NCBI GenBank assembly: GCA_910589385.1
Contig: CAJUTU010000009.1
Location: forward strand, 47,462-111,461
Length of the DNA stretch: 64,000 nucleotides
Direction of reading: 5' to 3'
Source: an uncultured Lachnospiraceae bacterium
GTDB lineage: Bacteria; Bacillota; Clostridia; Lachnospirales; Lachnospiraceae
The position numbers and the translations under genes were made by a program. Positions 1 to 8,858 of the stretch are shown here, piece after piece. A model generated the notes under the pieces. It saw only the letters and a list, made by a program, of their open reading frames with translations. It had not been told where the DNA came from and made no database searches. Positions within the stretch are counted from its first letter, which is position 1. Each line of letters opens with the position of its first letter.

Positions 1-27
1 TTTCAGTGTTTTTCTCTTCTCGTTCAT
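1..27 (-). CDS. 5' end of an unidentified gene (partial)
   Basis: Nine codons of a minus-strand gene enter the window edge. They encode MNEKRKTLK, preceded at good spacing by a consensus AGGAGG ribosome binding site (complement of positions 36-41). The lysine-rich start fits many proteins and gives no function. It is read in the same direction as rhaD and lies downstream of it. Confidence 0.55.
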
Positions 28-361
28 AAATAATACCTCCTGAGAAAGTAGTGTAGAATTCACTGATTCTATAATAAACTAAAATGCAGGAGTTGAAAAT
101 ACCTAAAAATAAATTTAGCAGGGTTTTTTGTGTGGAAAAGCATGTCAGAAAAATGAGAAGAGCCAGGAACAGAAACACATGGTAATGGCATGGAAAACCA
201 CTGACAGCCTTTCCGCATACGATGGCATGAAAAGAGGCAATAAAACTCCTTTCTTCTACCAAGGAAATTTTATTGCCACTTTAGACATCATAACATACCT
301 GTCTGGATTAAACCAGCATTTTCCGACAAAATTCCGCCAAGATATGCCCCATCAAATTTTT
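28..361. other. Intergenic region without a recognisable gene
   Basis: Between the partial gene and rhaD I see only an AT-rich stretch, presumably holding the promoter of the partial gene. A 138-codon plus-strand reading frame runs from here into the antisense of rhaD, but it has no good ribosome binding site and its composition is that of a shadow frame. I found no convincing hairpin terminator after rhaD. Confidence 0.5.
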
Positions 362-1189
362 TTATTTTTCATACAAAAACTCTTCCGGCAAAGCCACCTT
401 GAAATCCTTTGCAAGGTCACGGAAGTTGTCCGGCGTGATCGTCTGCAGCTTTGTCGGGGACATGGACAGCATTTTCACCAGAATCTCTGCAGATTTCTCG
501 ACTGTGTGGAGCAGCCCGAAGGTCAGGTCAAAGTCCTCCCCTGAACAGAACATCCCATGATGCGCCCAGATAACTACATCATATTTTTTCATCAGTTCCG
601 CCGTCTTTACAGCAATCTCTCTTCCGCCCGGCACCATCCAGCCAATAACTCCAACGCCGTCCGGAAATACGACCGGGCACTCCGTAGCCATTTCCCAGAG
701 TTCTCTTGTAAATACCTTGTCCTCCAGAGGAAGCACAAAGGTCAGCGCAATGATATTGGTCGTATGCGCATGATAGATTACGCGGTGCTTTCCGTCCGTC
801 AGTTTTTTCTTCACTTCATGATTCATCAAATGGGTAGGAAGTTCGCTGGTAGGCCTTCCGCCTTCTACAAGCCCCCACCGGATCCGATAATTCACCCCAG
901 CGTCATCCAGCTCAATGATTGTCAGGCAGACCTCCGGATCTTCCACAATATTCCGGAAATATTTTCCGCTCCCGGTCACCAGGAAAAATTCCCCTGCAAG
1001 GCCCGGCACCTCTGTTCCGATCGGCTGCCATTCTCCCGGCGCGTTGAGACGGGGCCGGATCATCTCTACCTCTTCCGGCTTTAAACGGTAACTTAAGTTT
1101 CCACCATTTCTCTCATGCCAGCCCTGATGGAACCCGTCATCTGCCATCTTAATAAATCCCTGTACAAACCTTGACTCTAAAATCCTCAT
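362..1189 (-). CDS. rhaD: Rhamnulose-1-phosphate aldolase
   Basis: Class II zinc aldolase that cleaves L-rhamnulose 1-phosphate to dihydroxyacetone phosphate and L-lactaldehyde, the last step of cytoplasmic rhamnose catabolism. The 275-residue length is typical. Visible family features are the GNLS phosphate-binding segment near residue 30, the catalytic Glu117 in GRPTSELPTH, zinc ligands His140 and His142 in HAHTTN, and the third ligand in WAHHG around residue 210. The start is supported by GGGAGGAG seven bases upstream. The other rha genes are not in the window, so it may sit at the end of a rhamnose operon or stand alone. Identification is secure from the complete ligand set. Confidence 0.95.
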   Translation of the reverse strand: MRILESRFVQGFIKMADDGFHQGWHERNGGNLSYRLKPEEVEMIRPRLNAPGEWQPIGTEVPGLAGEFFLVTGSGKYFRNIVEDPEVCLTIIELDDAGVNYRIRWGLVEGGRPTSELPTHLMNHEVKKKLTDGKHRVIYHAHTTNIIALTFVLPLEDKVFTRELWEMATECPVVFPDGVGVIGWMVPGGREIAVKTAELMKKYDVVIWAHHGMFCSGEDFDLTFGLLHTVEKSAEILVKMLSMSPTKLQTITPDNFRDLAKDFKVALPEEFLYEK

Positions 1190-1258
1190 GTTGCTCCTCC
1201 CTTGTCCATAAATATATACGACTCTGTTTACATACAGCTTTGAACAGTTTGTTCTGTT

Positions 1259-2197
1259 CTATACATATATTATAGGAAGAAAGCATGGAAATAGTAAGAA
1301 CTTGAATTGCAAAAAACTGGGACTTATTTTGTACGGGATCCTTTTATACTGGCTGATGATATCCTCCATCCGGTACGCAATCCCCCGCTGTGTACACTCT
1401 TTTGCAAAATATTCCCACAGCTTTTTTGCCTGAGGGCTGCAGCACTCATAAGAATACCCATACCGTTTCCGGTACTTTTCCGCCAGCCCTTGTCCTGGAA
1501 AGAGTTCTTCTAATTTATGGAAATACCAGTCCCTCTGGCTGCCGCGGAGAGTCATTTCAAAGGCAGGATATATAAATCTGGCTCCCACATCCTCTGCCCG
1601 GCGGATAATCTCCCCCACATTCTCCTGGCTGTCCTCCAGAAACGGCAGAACCGGCATCAGCAGGATCCCCGTATACAGGCCACTCTTGCTCAGGTTTTCG
1701 ATCATACGGAATCTGGCGTCCGGCAAGGCAGCATGAGGCTCAATCTTTTCTGCCAGTTTGTCATCCACAGTCGTCACAGTCACTTTTAAAAGCACCGGGG
1801 AGTGATCCGCGATGCTTTGTAGAATATCGATATCCCGCTCTAACAGTGTACTTTTTGTCGCAACCGCCATGCCAAATCCAAACGCGTCACACAATTCCAA
1901 TGCATGACGTGTCAGCAGCAGTTCTTTTTCAAATGGGTTGTATGGGTCACTCATAGCCCCTGTCCCTACTACCCCGCTTTTTGTTTTACGGCGGAGGTCG
2001 TCCCGTATGATCTGCAGGGCGTTTTCTTTGGCGCGGACATGGCCGAAATCCTCAATCTGGTAACAGTCCGAACGGCTGTCACAGTAGATACAGCCGTGGC
2101 AGCAGCCCTTATATATGTTCATATTATAATCAATCCCGAACCATTGGAACGGGGCTTTTGTCTTCGTTACGATTGTTTTGGCAGGAATGTAGTCCAT
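1259..2197 (-). CDS. Radical SAM protein of the SPL/Rv2578c-like family
   Basis: A radical SAM enzyme with the 4Fe-4S motif CCHGCIYC (CxxxCxxC) near residues 31-38. The following CDSRSDCYQ segment and the later KVTVTTVDDKL and MPVLPFLED segments resemble the spore-photoproduct-lyase-like family annotated as SPL family radical SAM or Rv2578c family. The substrate of this family is not established, so no reaction is assigned. I place the start at the ATG with GGAGGAAAAA directly upstream, four codons inside the longest open frame. The last 25 residues are hydrophobic and unlike the family, which may reflect a shifted 3' end. It is transcribed in the same direction as rhaD with a short gap. Confidence 0.8.
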   Translation of the reverse strand: MDYIPAKTIVTKTKAPFQWFGIDYNMNIYKGCCHGCIYCDSRSDCYQIEDFGHVRAKENALQIIRDDLRRKTKSGVVGTGAMSDPYNPFEKELLLTRHALELCDAFGFGMAVATKSTLLERDIDILQSIADHSPVLLKVTVTTVDDKLAEKIEPHAALPDARFRMIENLSKSGLYTGILLMPVLPFLEDSQENVGEIIRRAEDVGARFIYPAFEMTLRGSQRDWYFHKLEELFPGQGLAEKYRKRYGYSYECCSPQAKKLWEYFAKECTQRGIAYRMEDIISQYKRIPYKISPSFLQFKFLLFPCFLPIIYV

Positions 2198-2319
2198 TTT
2201 TTCCTCCATGTTTAGTACAAAATGTACTCGCCCACAGTAATCCCAAGAGCCTTCGTTCAGACCAAATGCCTTTAAAAATCAGTTTAATAAACTTTCTCGC
2301 AACAGAGCTGTGTGAAATT

Positions 2320-2333
2320 AACTCCTAGGAGTT
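2320..2333. repeat. Perfect 14-bp palindrome
   Basis: AACTCCTAGGAGTT is fully self-complementary. It lies just beyond the stop of the ImmA-like gene and about 120 bp upstream of the radical SAM gene start. There is no T-run, so it is a weak terminator candidate. It could equally be a protein binding site. Function unknown. Confidence 0.3.
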
Positions 2334-2339
2334 TAGAAA

Positions 2340-2735
2340 TCAGCAATACCCATTCTTCTTCAAGCTTCGAACCTCTCGAATCCTTCTAACAACCGCAGTT
2401 TTATAGTTGATCCTCTGTTCATCATAGCTGTCGGTTTTTCCTTGTCTTTTTCTTGCATAAGCTTTTGTTACTTTGTTTCCATATCCGATGTCGAATATAT
2501 AATGAATGATTTCATGAATATATGCAAATTTATATTTTTTCAATTCTTTTCGAAGCCTGATAATGCCTAGATGTATACCGTCATCAGCAGGTAAAAGTTC
2601 CGCCTCATTATCATTATTCATGTCATCAACATATTCAACTTTCAACTGTAGTTTTTTAAATAACTCTTTATCATCCGCATTCAGTCCCATAATATGCAAT
2701 ACACTGCTTTTCAGTTCTTCTTCCATCTCTATCAT
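2340..2735 (-). CDS. ImmA/IrrE-like metallopeptidase
   Basis: A small protein carrying the zinc peptidase signature HEIIHYIFD (HExxH) and the DEQRINYKTA segment that in ImmA/IrrE proteins supplies the third ligand region. Proteins of this family cleave repressors of mobile elements or regulate stress responses. The protein is short after that segment, so it may be internally deleted. The longest frame starts at 2801, but that start overlaps the upstream membrane gene by 59 bases. I prefer the ATG just after the upstream stop, although its ribosome binding site is poor. It probably belongs with the neighbouring membrane protein gene. Confidence 0.55.
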   Translation of the reverse strand: MIEMEEELKSSVLHIMGLNADDKELFKKLQLKVEYVDDMNNDNEAELLPADDGIHLGIIRLRKELKKYKFAYIHEIIHYIFDIGYGNKVTKAYARKRQGKTDSYDEQRINYKTAVVRRIREVRSLKKNGYC

Positions 2736-2742
2736 TTTCTGT

Positions 2743-3051
2743 TCAAATAAAAAGAGCCGCAAGAAATATTGCTGTGACATGAAAAATCGCGCGCAATGCA
2801 AGTTTAAGACTTTTAGGCGACTTTACTTCATACAGTCCATATGTATCATATAACCCGGCTAAAGAAATGGATAGCAATGGAAATGTATAATTCCAGAAAG
2901 TATGTTTTTCTACACAAAACGCAAATACAATCAATAAGGCCGGTACAATGACCAAAACTACAAGTCTCGCTAAGGCATCCACATAGTTTTTAAATATATT
3001 TGTATCTTCGAAATTCCAATAGTTCTTGACTATTTTTATCAATTTGTTCAC
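2743..3051 (-). CDS. Small membrane protein of unknown function
   Basis: A 102-residue protein with hydrophobic segments at about residues 30-47 (LVVLVIVPALLIVFAFC), 53-67 and 89-102, so two or three membrane spans are likely, with an N-terminal cytoplasmic basic stretch. No family was recognised. It ends eight bases before the preferred start of the ImmA-like gene, which suggests translation as a pair; an ImmA-type peptidase next to a small membrane protein is a common accessory arrangement. Confidence 0.5.
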   Translation of the reverse strand: MNKLIKIVKNYWNFEDTNIFKNYVDALARLVVLVIVPALLIVFAFCVEKHTFWNYTFPLLSISLAGLYDTYGLYEVKSPKSLKLALRAIFHVTAIFLAALFI

Positions 3052-3069
3052 TTTTTATAACCTTATATT

Positions 3070-3597
3070 TTAAATGTCTACACTATACCATGGATGCTCA
3101 ACAACTCTGTTTTCTTGTGGCCACACCTTTTCATATACTTCTTTTTGACTGTTTCTAAGTATGACTGTATTCTGCACATATGTTTTATCTTTATTAAAGT
3201 TAAAACTGATCAGATATCCTTTTTTGCTGTTTCTACTGTCAAGGTATTCTTCCAGCTGTTCCAGCCCCTTCTGCCTGTACTGCTGCCCTCGCCAGATCTT
3301 CAATTCCACAATATACTCACGGCCGCCATAAGAAATCACTACATCCATCCTTGTATTGTCACGGGTTTCCGGCTCCACATAATAATTCCCCTTGCCATTG
3401 ATGATTGGCTTCATGAAACACAAAAACAATAATCTTCCCTGCCGCTCTATAAAAGATACATCTTCATTCCTGTACTCGGCTTTCATGACCTCCTGGAACT
3501 TTTGTAATACCCGTTCCATGTCAAGCTCCCCGTTTTCAACAAACTGATTGTTCTCATAACCGAATGTGGGCTGTTCACGTTTATAGCATGCCGCATT
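3070..3597 (-). pseudogene. PD-(D/E)XK nuclease C-terminal remnant of an AAA-like ATPase
   Basis: The readable part contains a PD-(D/E)XK core: an acidic residue in NTRMDVVISY followed by YIVELKIWRG, the ELK motif. This matches the C-terminal nuclease domain of the widespread AAA-ATPase-like/PDDEXK_9 proteins of Firmicutes and Bacteroidetes. The frame stays open upstream of the first ATG (3519) through YKREQPTFGYENNQFVENG, typical linker sequence of that family, until a stop at 3598-3600. The N-terminal ATPase half is missing, so this is a decayed fragment. A separate remnant of the ATPase half of the same family lies at 48003-48919. Confidence 0.6.
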
Positions 3598-3772
3598 TTA
3601 CAGTGTCAAACTGTCGTTATCTGTGAAGTGAGAATTGATTAAGCGATTTTCATATGTTATGATAAGTTTATCAAAAAAGCTGTTGAATGCAGTCTTTAGA
3701 CACTGAATAATAATTTCTTTCGTAAAATGGGAAAATAGGTGTTCCAGATTATTTGGATTGGGAAGTGACTGA

Positions 3773-4209
3773 TTTATCAAATTATATCATGGCTCAAAAA
3801 ATGGAATTAAAGGAGAAATCAAGCCGGATTTCAGCCGCAGCATGTGTGATTTTGGTAAGGGTTTCTACATGGTTGACATACCAGAGCAGCGGGGTTTTTG
3901 TAATATGTCAGGTAAATTATTTGTGCCCGCCAACCGTAAGGGCTATGATTCTGAGTGTTTTATCGAAACCCTGATGAATTCAGAAGCCGGAGAACACCTC
4001 TATCACAGTCCTTATACGGATATGTGGATCGGGGAGACCTACATCATGGCGGTACTCGAAGATGAAGCAGCCATAAAAGCCGGGGAATGCTTAAGCAGGC
4101 TCCGCCGGCTGTTTTGAGGCAAATGTTTTTGGGACTGCATGTTATGTCCTATGAGCAGGCGATTTTGGAGTTGAAGGATTTGTATAGAACCAATTTCAAG
4201 CAGTTTTAA
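3773..4209 (+). pseudogene. DUF3990-family remnant
   Basis: Read in one frame from 3773, the DNA encodes KLYHGSKNGIKGEIKPDFSR and then CDFGKGFYMVDIPEQ, which matches the start of DUF3990 proteins (uncharacterised, often in toxin-like or mobile contexts). There is no start codon in that frame after the upstream stop, and homology fades after about 60 residues. The segment ending near 4117 is followed, in another frame, by LGLHVMSYEQAILELKDLYR and a stop at 4209, so a C-terminal piece appears to be frameshifted on. It converges with the last gene of the glycan cluster. Probably non-functional debris. Confidence 0.5.
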
Positions 4210-5153
4210 ATTTTTTTAGTATCTAAAGCTTCAGCAAAATACTTACCTGTTTTGGCAATAAACTCAAGGACATCCAGTTTCATTACATCAGGAAATGCTG
4301 TAAGCACTGGAGCCGTTTCAAAACTCAGTACCCCGTCAAACCCTATCTGTTTCAACCCTTTTATAAAACCTTTCCAGTCGGTGGACGTAAAATTTTCCCT
4401 GCTTCTTGTAAAAGTAAAAGGAAGCTGGTGCAAATCACTAATACCATCATTGTCATGAATGTGCAGGACTTTCAGCCTGTTCCCAAGTATGGTAATAAAT
4501 TTTTCAAAATCCAGTCCTATAAGATTTGCATGACCCGTATCAAAACAAAACCCCAAAACCTCCGCATCATATTTTTTATTGGCTGCATCTATCCTTGCCG
4601 CTGCTTTTGCCGCATCACAGCAAGGGCCTTCCACGATGTGGTTTCCGATACCGTTATAAAGATTTTCAATACACACAGTAATGCCAAGTTCTTTTGCCAT
4701 GGGTACAAGGGACTCTATAAATGCGAGTGTTTCTCTCCACTCTGCCTCTTCCGTCCCCAAATAATGTGCCAGCTTAAAGCCATGTATTACAATATACGGG
4801 CATTCAAAAAAAGCACAGATTTCCATACTTTTGACAGCCACCACATTTTTCAGATAATCATTCAGCCCATCCTGTGCGCCCGGCACATAATTCGGATAGG
4901 GCATATGCATTTGATGAATGCGTATACCCGTCTTTTGGGCTGCCTCCCTATGCGGTGCAAAGAACTCTCTAAGCTCCTTTTCCGTTTGATCAAAAAAGCT
5001 GTTCACTTCAAATTGATAAAGAAATGTATTTTTTAAATATGCATTCAGGCTGAAATCACAACAGGTAAAACCTGCCCGCTTCAGCATTTCAAATCCCTCC
5101 AGTGGATTTTCGTCACTGATTATGTTTTTGGTTTGTACTCCTGTTTCCAGCAT
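4206..5153 (-). CDS. Sugar phosphate isomerase/epimerase (AP endonuclease 2-type TIM barrel)
   Basis: A 315-residue TIM-barrel protein of the xylose isomerase-like superfamily. The metal-binding residues typical of the family are present: Glu in CIENLYNG, Asp/His in FCFDTGH, His in LHIHDND and Glu in LSFETA. Members isomerise or epimerise sugars and their phosphates or cyclitols; the substrate here cannot be read. It is the last gene of the long minus-strand glycan cluster and is followed by a related gene that has lost these ligands. A role in making or modifying a monomer of the polymer is inference. Confidence 0.75.
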   Translation of the reverse strand: MLETGVQTKNIISDENPLEGFEMLKRAGFTCCDFSLNAYLKNTFLYQFEVNSFFDQTEKELREFFAPHREAAQKTGIRIHQMHMPYPNYVPGAQDGLNDYLKNVVAVKSMEICAFFECPYIVIHGFKLAHYLGTEEAEWRETLAFIESLVPMAKELGITVCIENLYNGIGNHIVEGPCCDAAKAAARIDAANKKYDAEVLGFCFDTGHANLIGLDFEKFITILGNRLKVLHIHDNDGISDLHQLPFTFTRSRENFTSTDWKGFIKGLKQIGFDGVLSFETAPVLTAFPDVMKLDVLEFIAKTGKYFAEALDTKKI

Positions 5154-5243
5154 ACCTGTTTCTTATTTCCTTTCCCTAATTAATATTAGTGATGATGCCC
5201 AAATCCATGAGTCCGATCCGCCTGTCCCACATTCAATTCACTT

Positions 5244-6482
5244 TTACTGCTCCCACATTTCAAGCCTGTCAAAATAGTAAGAAGGCATGTATTCATCATT
5301 AAAATATTCTATATTTTCTATGCCCATTTCCCGGAGTTGAGCCTCTATTTCACTATAATATATGTTACATATGAAGATTCCACAGTCAGCAGGAAGTTTT
5401 TTCAATTCCTCCGGGCTTTTTACCTCAATCCCTTCAAATATAGTGCCCCACAGCTTTGAGTTGTTATCACAGGTATAAAGCGGCGGGTATTTTTCACCAT
5501 AGTTCTTCATGTAATTACGGCACATGTTTCCTGCTCCGAAAAGGACACGCGTTTTATATTTTTTTATATTCTGTTCTATCTGAATCTGCCATCTAAAATA
5601 GTCACCCACAAGCTTTGACAGCCTTAATATCTCAGAGCTTAACATCAGTGGAAATGCCTTTTTGGTTCCTGATGACTGTATCGCCAGCACCCCGTCAAAA
5701 TCAATTTTACGCAGTCCCCTAATAAGCCCCAGCCAATCAGTCTGTACCACGCCGCCAGGTGCATATGTAAACGGAAGCATTCCCCCGCCAGCGTACCCGT
5801 CGCTGTCTGAAAGAACTACGGCTTTTAAATACCTTCCAAGTGTTGCAGCAAAAACATTCATATCATTGCCACACATAGTACACACATCCGTATCTAGGCA
5901 GAAGCCAAAAATATCACTTCCCGCTTCACTGTTTAAAGTATTTATGTATTCTATAGCCTGCCTTGGTTCTGAAAGCAATCCGCGTACCATGTGTCCCCCT
6001 ATTACTTTGATATAATTTCTTAAAAGCAGGCATATATCATATTTTTGTGCCTGTTTGGCACTTCTGAGATAAAAAGCATGGTTTATTTCCGCTTCCCTAT
6101 TATTCCTCGGATCCTGATATGGAGGCATAACAATAAGATACCTGCATCCTGCCTTCTGACACAGCTTTATACTCTCTTCAACGGACTTTTCTAAAAGTTC
6201 CAGTATATCAGGTCCTCCGGACTGAATAAAAGCATATGGTGCATGTGCAAGTGTAAAGCTTATATCGTTCTCCTTACAAACCCTTATGAGTTCTCTATAG
6301 CGCATAGTAATGTTTTCCGGACAATACTCTGTAATATCTTTTTCCGCTTCGGGCTTGTCACCCTTTACCGGAAACCTCACCCCTATATTAAGACAGATAT
6401 TTTCAAAACCCGCTTTTTTCAGATTTACTATGTCCTGCATTGGCTTTTTTTCTCTGATTATATCCAAACAACATACATTCAT
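5244..6482 (-). CDS. Degenerate TIM-barrel protein fused to a Rossmann module
   Basis: Residues 1 to about 300 align with the preceding sugar isomerase/epimerase, including the TDWLGLIRGLRKIDFDGVL segment. However, the metal ligands are replaced: LLRNYI stands where ENLYN is expected, LDTDVC where FDTGHA is expected, VLSDSD for HIHDND and AIQSSG for SFET. It is probably a non-catalytic paralogue. Residues 311-412 form the recurrent Rossmann-like module (VLFGAGNMCRNY, YTCDNNSKLWG, GIFICNIYY). The start lies five bases after the upstream stop with a G-rich ribosome binding site. Confidence 0.75.
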   Translation of the reverse strand: MNVCCLDIIREKKPMQDIVNLKKAGFENICLNIGVRFPVKGDKPEAEKDITEYCPENITMRYRELIRVCKENDISFTLAHAPYAFIQSGGPDILELLEKSVEESIKLCQKAGCRYLIVMPPYQDPRNNREAEINHAFYLRSAKQAQKYDICLLLRNYIKVIGGHMVRGLLSEPRQAIEYINTLNSEAGSDIFGFCLDTDVCTMCGNDMNVFAATLGRYLKAVVLSDSDGYAGGGMLPFTYAPGGVVQTDWLGLIRGLRKIDFDGVLAIQSSGTKKAFPLMLSSEILRLSKLVGDYFRWQIQIEQNIKKYKTRVLFGAGNMCRNYMKNYGEKYPPLYTCDNNSKLWGTIFEGIEVKSPEELKKLPADCGIFICNIYYSEIEAQLREMGIENIEYFNDEYMPSYYFDRLEMWEQ

Positions 6483-6486
6483 GTCA

Positions 6487-8838
6487 TTATTTTTCCCCGC
6501 TTTCCCTGGCTGTAACTTTTTTGTTATCTTTTTCTATATCCGCCAATATGAGCCCTTGCAGCATTGTAGAGCTTGTCCCTTGCGTGTAAGGGAAGAATAT
6601 CATCTCCGCTCCATGCTCTTCAAGAAATTTCTTCTCACCCTGCCAGTGGGGACTGTCTGCATGGTCGTCGCCTGTGAACATACAGTCAAAATGATAGATT
6701 GCATATGCATCCCTCGTATTTCCAAAATTAGTAGGTATTTCCACTGCCTCATCCACATACTTACAGGCTCCCACTATTTCAAGCCGTTCCTTAAATGGAA
6801 TGAAAGGCTTCTTGTTCTTTATCCTCTCCGCTCTCTCGTCATTTACTACCCCTGCTATTAAATAATCACACTGCTCCTTCGCACTCCGAAGAAGATTGAG
6901 ATGTCCAATATGGAAAAGGTCAAACACACCCGCCACATATCCCACATGATATTTTTTTTGTGCTCTGTCTGTTTCCCTTTTAAGCCATCTCTTTCTTGGA
7001 TAATCCATGACGGGATCATAGATACTGTAATCCTTTAATCCTATCGAATTAAGCTGTTCCGCTACTGGTATGTATTTTTTTATGCAGATGATTACTTTGT
7101 ATTCATTCTCATTAATATTGTACAGTATATTGGGTGATTCAATCCTTATCCCCATATAATCCTGCCCCCATTTTGCTTTATTATTATCTGCGATACAGCA
7201 AATCTGAAATTCATGCCGGTACAGTTCTATAAATTGTGCCGTATATCTCCCTGCTCCAAATAGGATTATTTTTCTTTTTTCCGTATTGCAGAAAATATCT
7301 ATGAACAAACGCCTGTAATCTGCGGCGGGAAAATTCATGCGGCCGCGGTTTTGGCTGATGGCATCAGATTTCTGCCTGTGTACTGCATGGAATCCGTTTA
7401 ATATGTCATCGTTGCGCAGCTTTGTCAGAAAATTCCTGATATATGCAGAATATATACCGCTGTACTTTTCAATTTTGTATCTTCCCAACAGTTCCGACAT
7501 TGTAATATACCTTTCAAGTTCAGGCTCTCCACGAAAAAGAAGCGTTATATTCCTCTGCATAATTGCCTTGGCGGGTAGATTCTCAACATACGCTTCCTGA
7601 TCATAAAATATATACTCCCCATCTACAATGAATCCGTTCAGAATTACAAGATCTATATATCCCCTCTTTAAAATCGGCCCAAAGTTTTCCTTATCTTCAA
7701 CAGCACCATATGCGGTCCTTCCCCTCTCTCCCCTGCCAACAGTTTCTTCCTCACTATTCCACCACAAATATTCCCATTCTACATCATCATACGGCACATG
7801 CTCCGAAGAATTTAATATAATCTCCCATAAACGGTCATATTGTCTTAAAAGTGCTTCCTTATCCTTCCTCGCAAGCACTCTTAAGTATGCCGCAATGGAT
7901 GTCCCCCATACATACGGCATCACAAACTCATTTCCCCTAATCTCCGCAGGCACCATCCTTACCCCATGCGCCCCAAGGTATCTGTTATTATCTATAAGTC
8001 TTTCCAGTTTTAAACTCCCTTCCTCATAAAGCGGTTTTTTTATAACGGTGTCATTATTTCCCACAATAGTACACATTGCATTCTCCCTGCCCCGTTCCAT
8101 AGACACTGTAATCTGCTGCGCATTGGAAAATACACCATCCATCGGACACTCTATTAAAAATCCATTTGCCATCGGATGTAGCAGGTCATTAGCCATAAAC
8201 TGCGAATAAAGCCCCTCTTCTGCAATAAAGATAATGTCAGGATTGTAGTATCTGGGAAATAAGCGGATGTCCAGTTCCTCATTAGGCTTATATTCCTCTG
8301 AAATCAGCATTTGCGGACATGTAATCTCTGGAAAAACGGAATAAAATTTATGATATGCAAAACCTGCATTGTTCAGCATATCTTTTATTTCAGCCTTTGA
8401 ATATAGCCTTCCATCTGGTATTTTCCCTGTGACATCCAAGGCATTTTTGTAGTTCTCCACACCATCAAAATTTCTTCCGGTATAAGGATCCTTATCTCCA
8501 CAAAAGTAACGTACAGCGAGTCTGTTGTCCGTTATAATAAATAATTTCCCACTTTTCTCTATCAGATTTTTCACTTTAACAAGCAGTTCTTCCCCATTAA
8601 CTGTAGTTTCTATTGCAGATGACATTACAATATAATCATATTCATTAGATTTGCAGATATTCAGGTCATCTGATGTGATGCACTCTGTATCAGCAACACT
8701 TTCTTTCAGCGCATGAAAAAGGGAATGATCAAGCTCAGTCCCCGCAGAAATGTACAGTGCTTTTTTCCCCTCTTCAAAACCATACCATTTAATCAGCCCT
8801 TTGGGCAGTTCCATTATCAGTTCTTCTGCTGTAACCAT
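6487..8838 (-). CDS. Multidomain protein: methyltransferase-like, kinase-like, Rossmann and TagD-like cytidylyltransferase
   Basis: Four parts can be seen. Residues 1-200 resemble a class I methyltransferase (IVMSSAIETTVNGEELL, FIITDN). Residues 230-500 contain DLVILNGFIVDG and YDQEAYVENLPAKAI, which look like the catalytic part of a phosphotransferase/kinase-like fold; this assignment is weaker. Residues 521-627 are the recurrent Rossmann module (IILFGAGRYTAQF). Residues 628-783 are a glycerol-3-phosphate or ethanolamine-phosphate cytidylyltransferase: GVFDLFHIGH (HxGH motif at 643-646), FTGDDHAD and TQGTSSTML (the ISSTxxR-like segment, with Leu rather than Arg). The expected product is a CDP-activated polyol or amino alcohol for the polymer. 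GGGGAGGAG precedes the ATG. Confidence 0.75.
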   Translation of the reverse strand: MVTAEELIMELPKGLIKWYGFEEGKKALYISAGTELDHSLFHALKESVADTECITSDDLNICKSNEYDYIVMSSAIETTVNGEELLVKVKNLIEKSGKLFIITDNRLAVRYFCGDKDPYTGRNFDGVENYKNALDVTGKIPDGRLYSKAEIKDMLNNAGFAYHKFYSVFPEITCPQMLISEEYKPNEELDIRLFPRYYNPDIIFIAEEGLYSQFMANDLLHPMANGFLIECPMDGVFSNAQQITVSMERGRENAMCTIVGNNDTVIKKPLYEEGSLKLERLIDNNRYLGAHGVRMVPAEIRGNEFVMPYVWGTSIAAYLRVLARKDKEALLRQYDRLWEIILNSSEHVPYDDVEWEYLWWNSEEETVGRGERGRTAYGAVEDKENFGPILKRGYIDLVILNGFIVDGEYIFYDQEAYVENLPAKAIMQRNITLLFRGEPELERYITMSELLGRYKIEKYSGIYSAYIRNFLTKLRNDDILNGFHAVHRQKSDAISQNRGRMNFPAADYRRLFIDIFCNTEKRKIILFGAGRYTAQFIELYRHEFQICCIADNNKAKWGQDYMGIRIESPNILYNINENEYKVIICIKKYIPVAEQLNSIGLKDYSIYDPVMDYPRKRWLKRETDRAQKKYHVGYVAGVFDLFHIGHLNLLRSAKEQCDYLIAGVVNDERAERIKNKKPFIPFKERLEIVGACKYVDEAVEIPTNFGNTRDAYAIYHFDCMFTGDDHADSPHWQGEKKFLEEHGAEMIFFPYTQGTSSTMLQGLILADIEKDNKKVTARESGEK

Positions 8839-8858
8839 TTTCTCCTCCCCATTCCGCT

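Noticed and set aside
128..544. Plus-strand open frame of 138 codons near the left edge
   Set aside because: It runs antisense into rhaD, has no good ribosome binding site and no family resemblance; a shadow frame.
3598..3780. Minus-strand frame of 60 codons between the nuclease remnant and the DUF3990 remnant
   Set aside because: No ribosome binding site or family similarity; the region is decayed DNA.
4428..5036. Plus-strand open frame of 202 codons
   Set aside because: Entirely antisense to the TIM-barrel gene, which has clear motifs.
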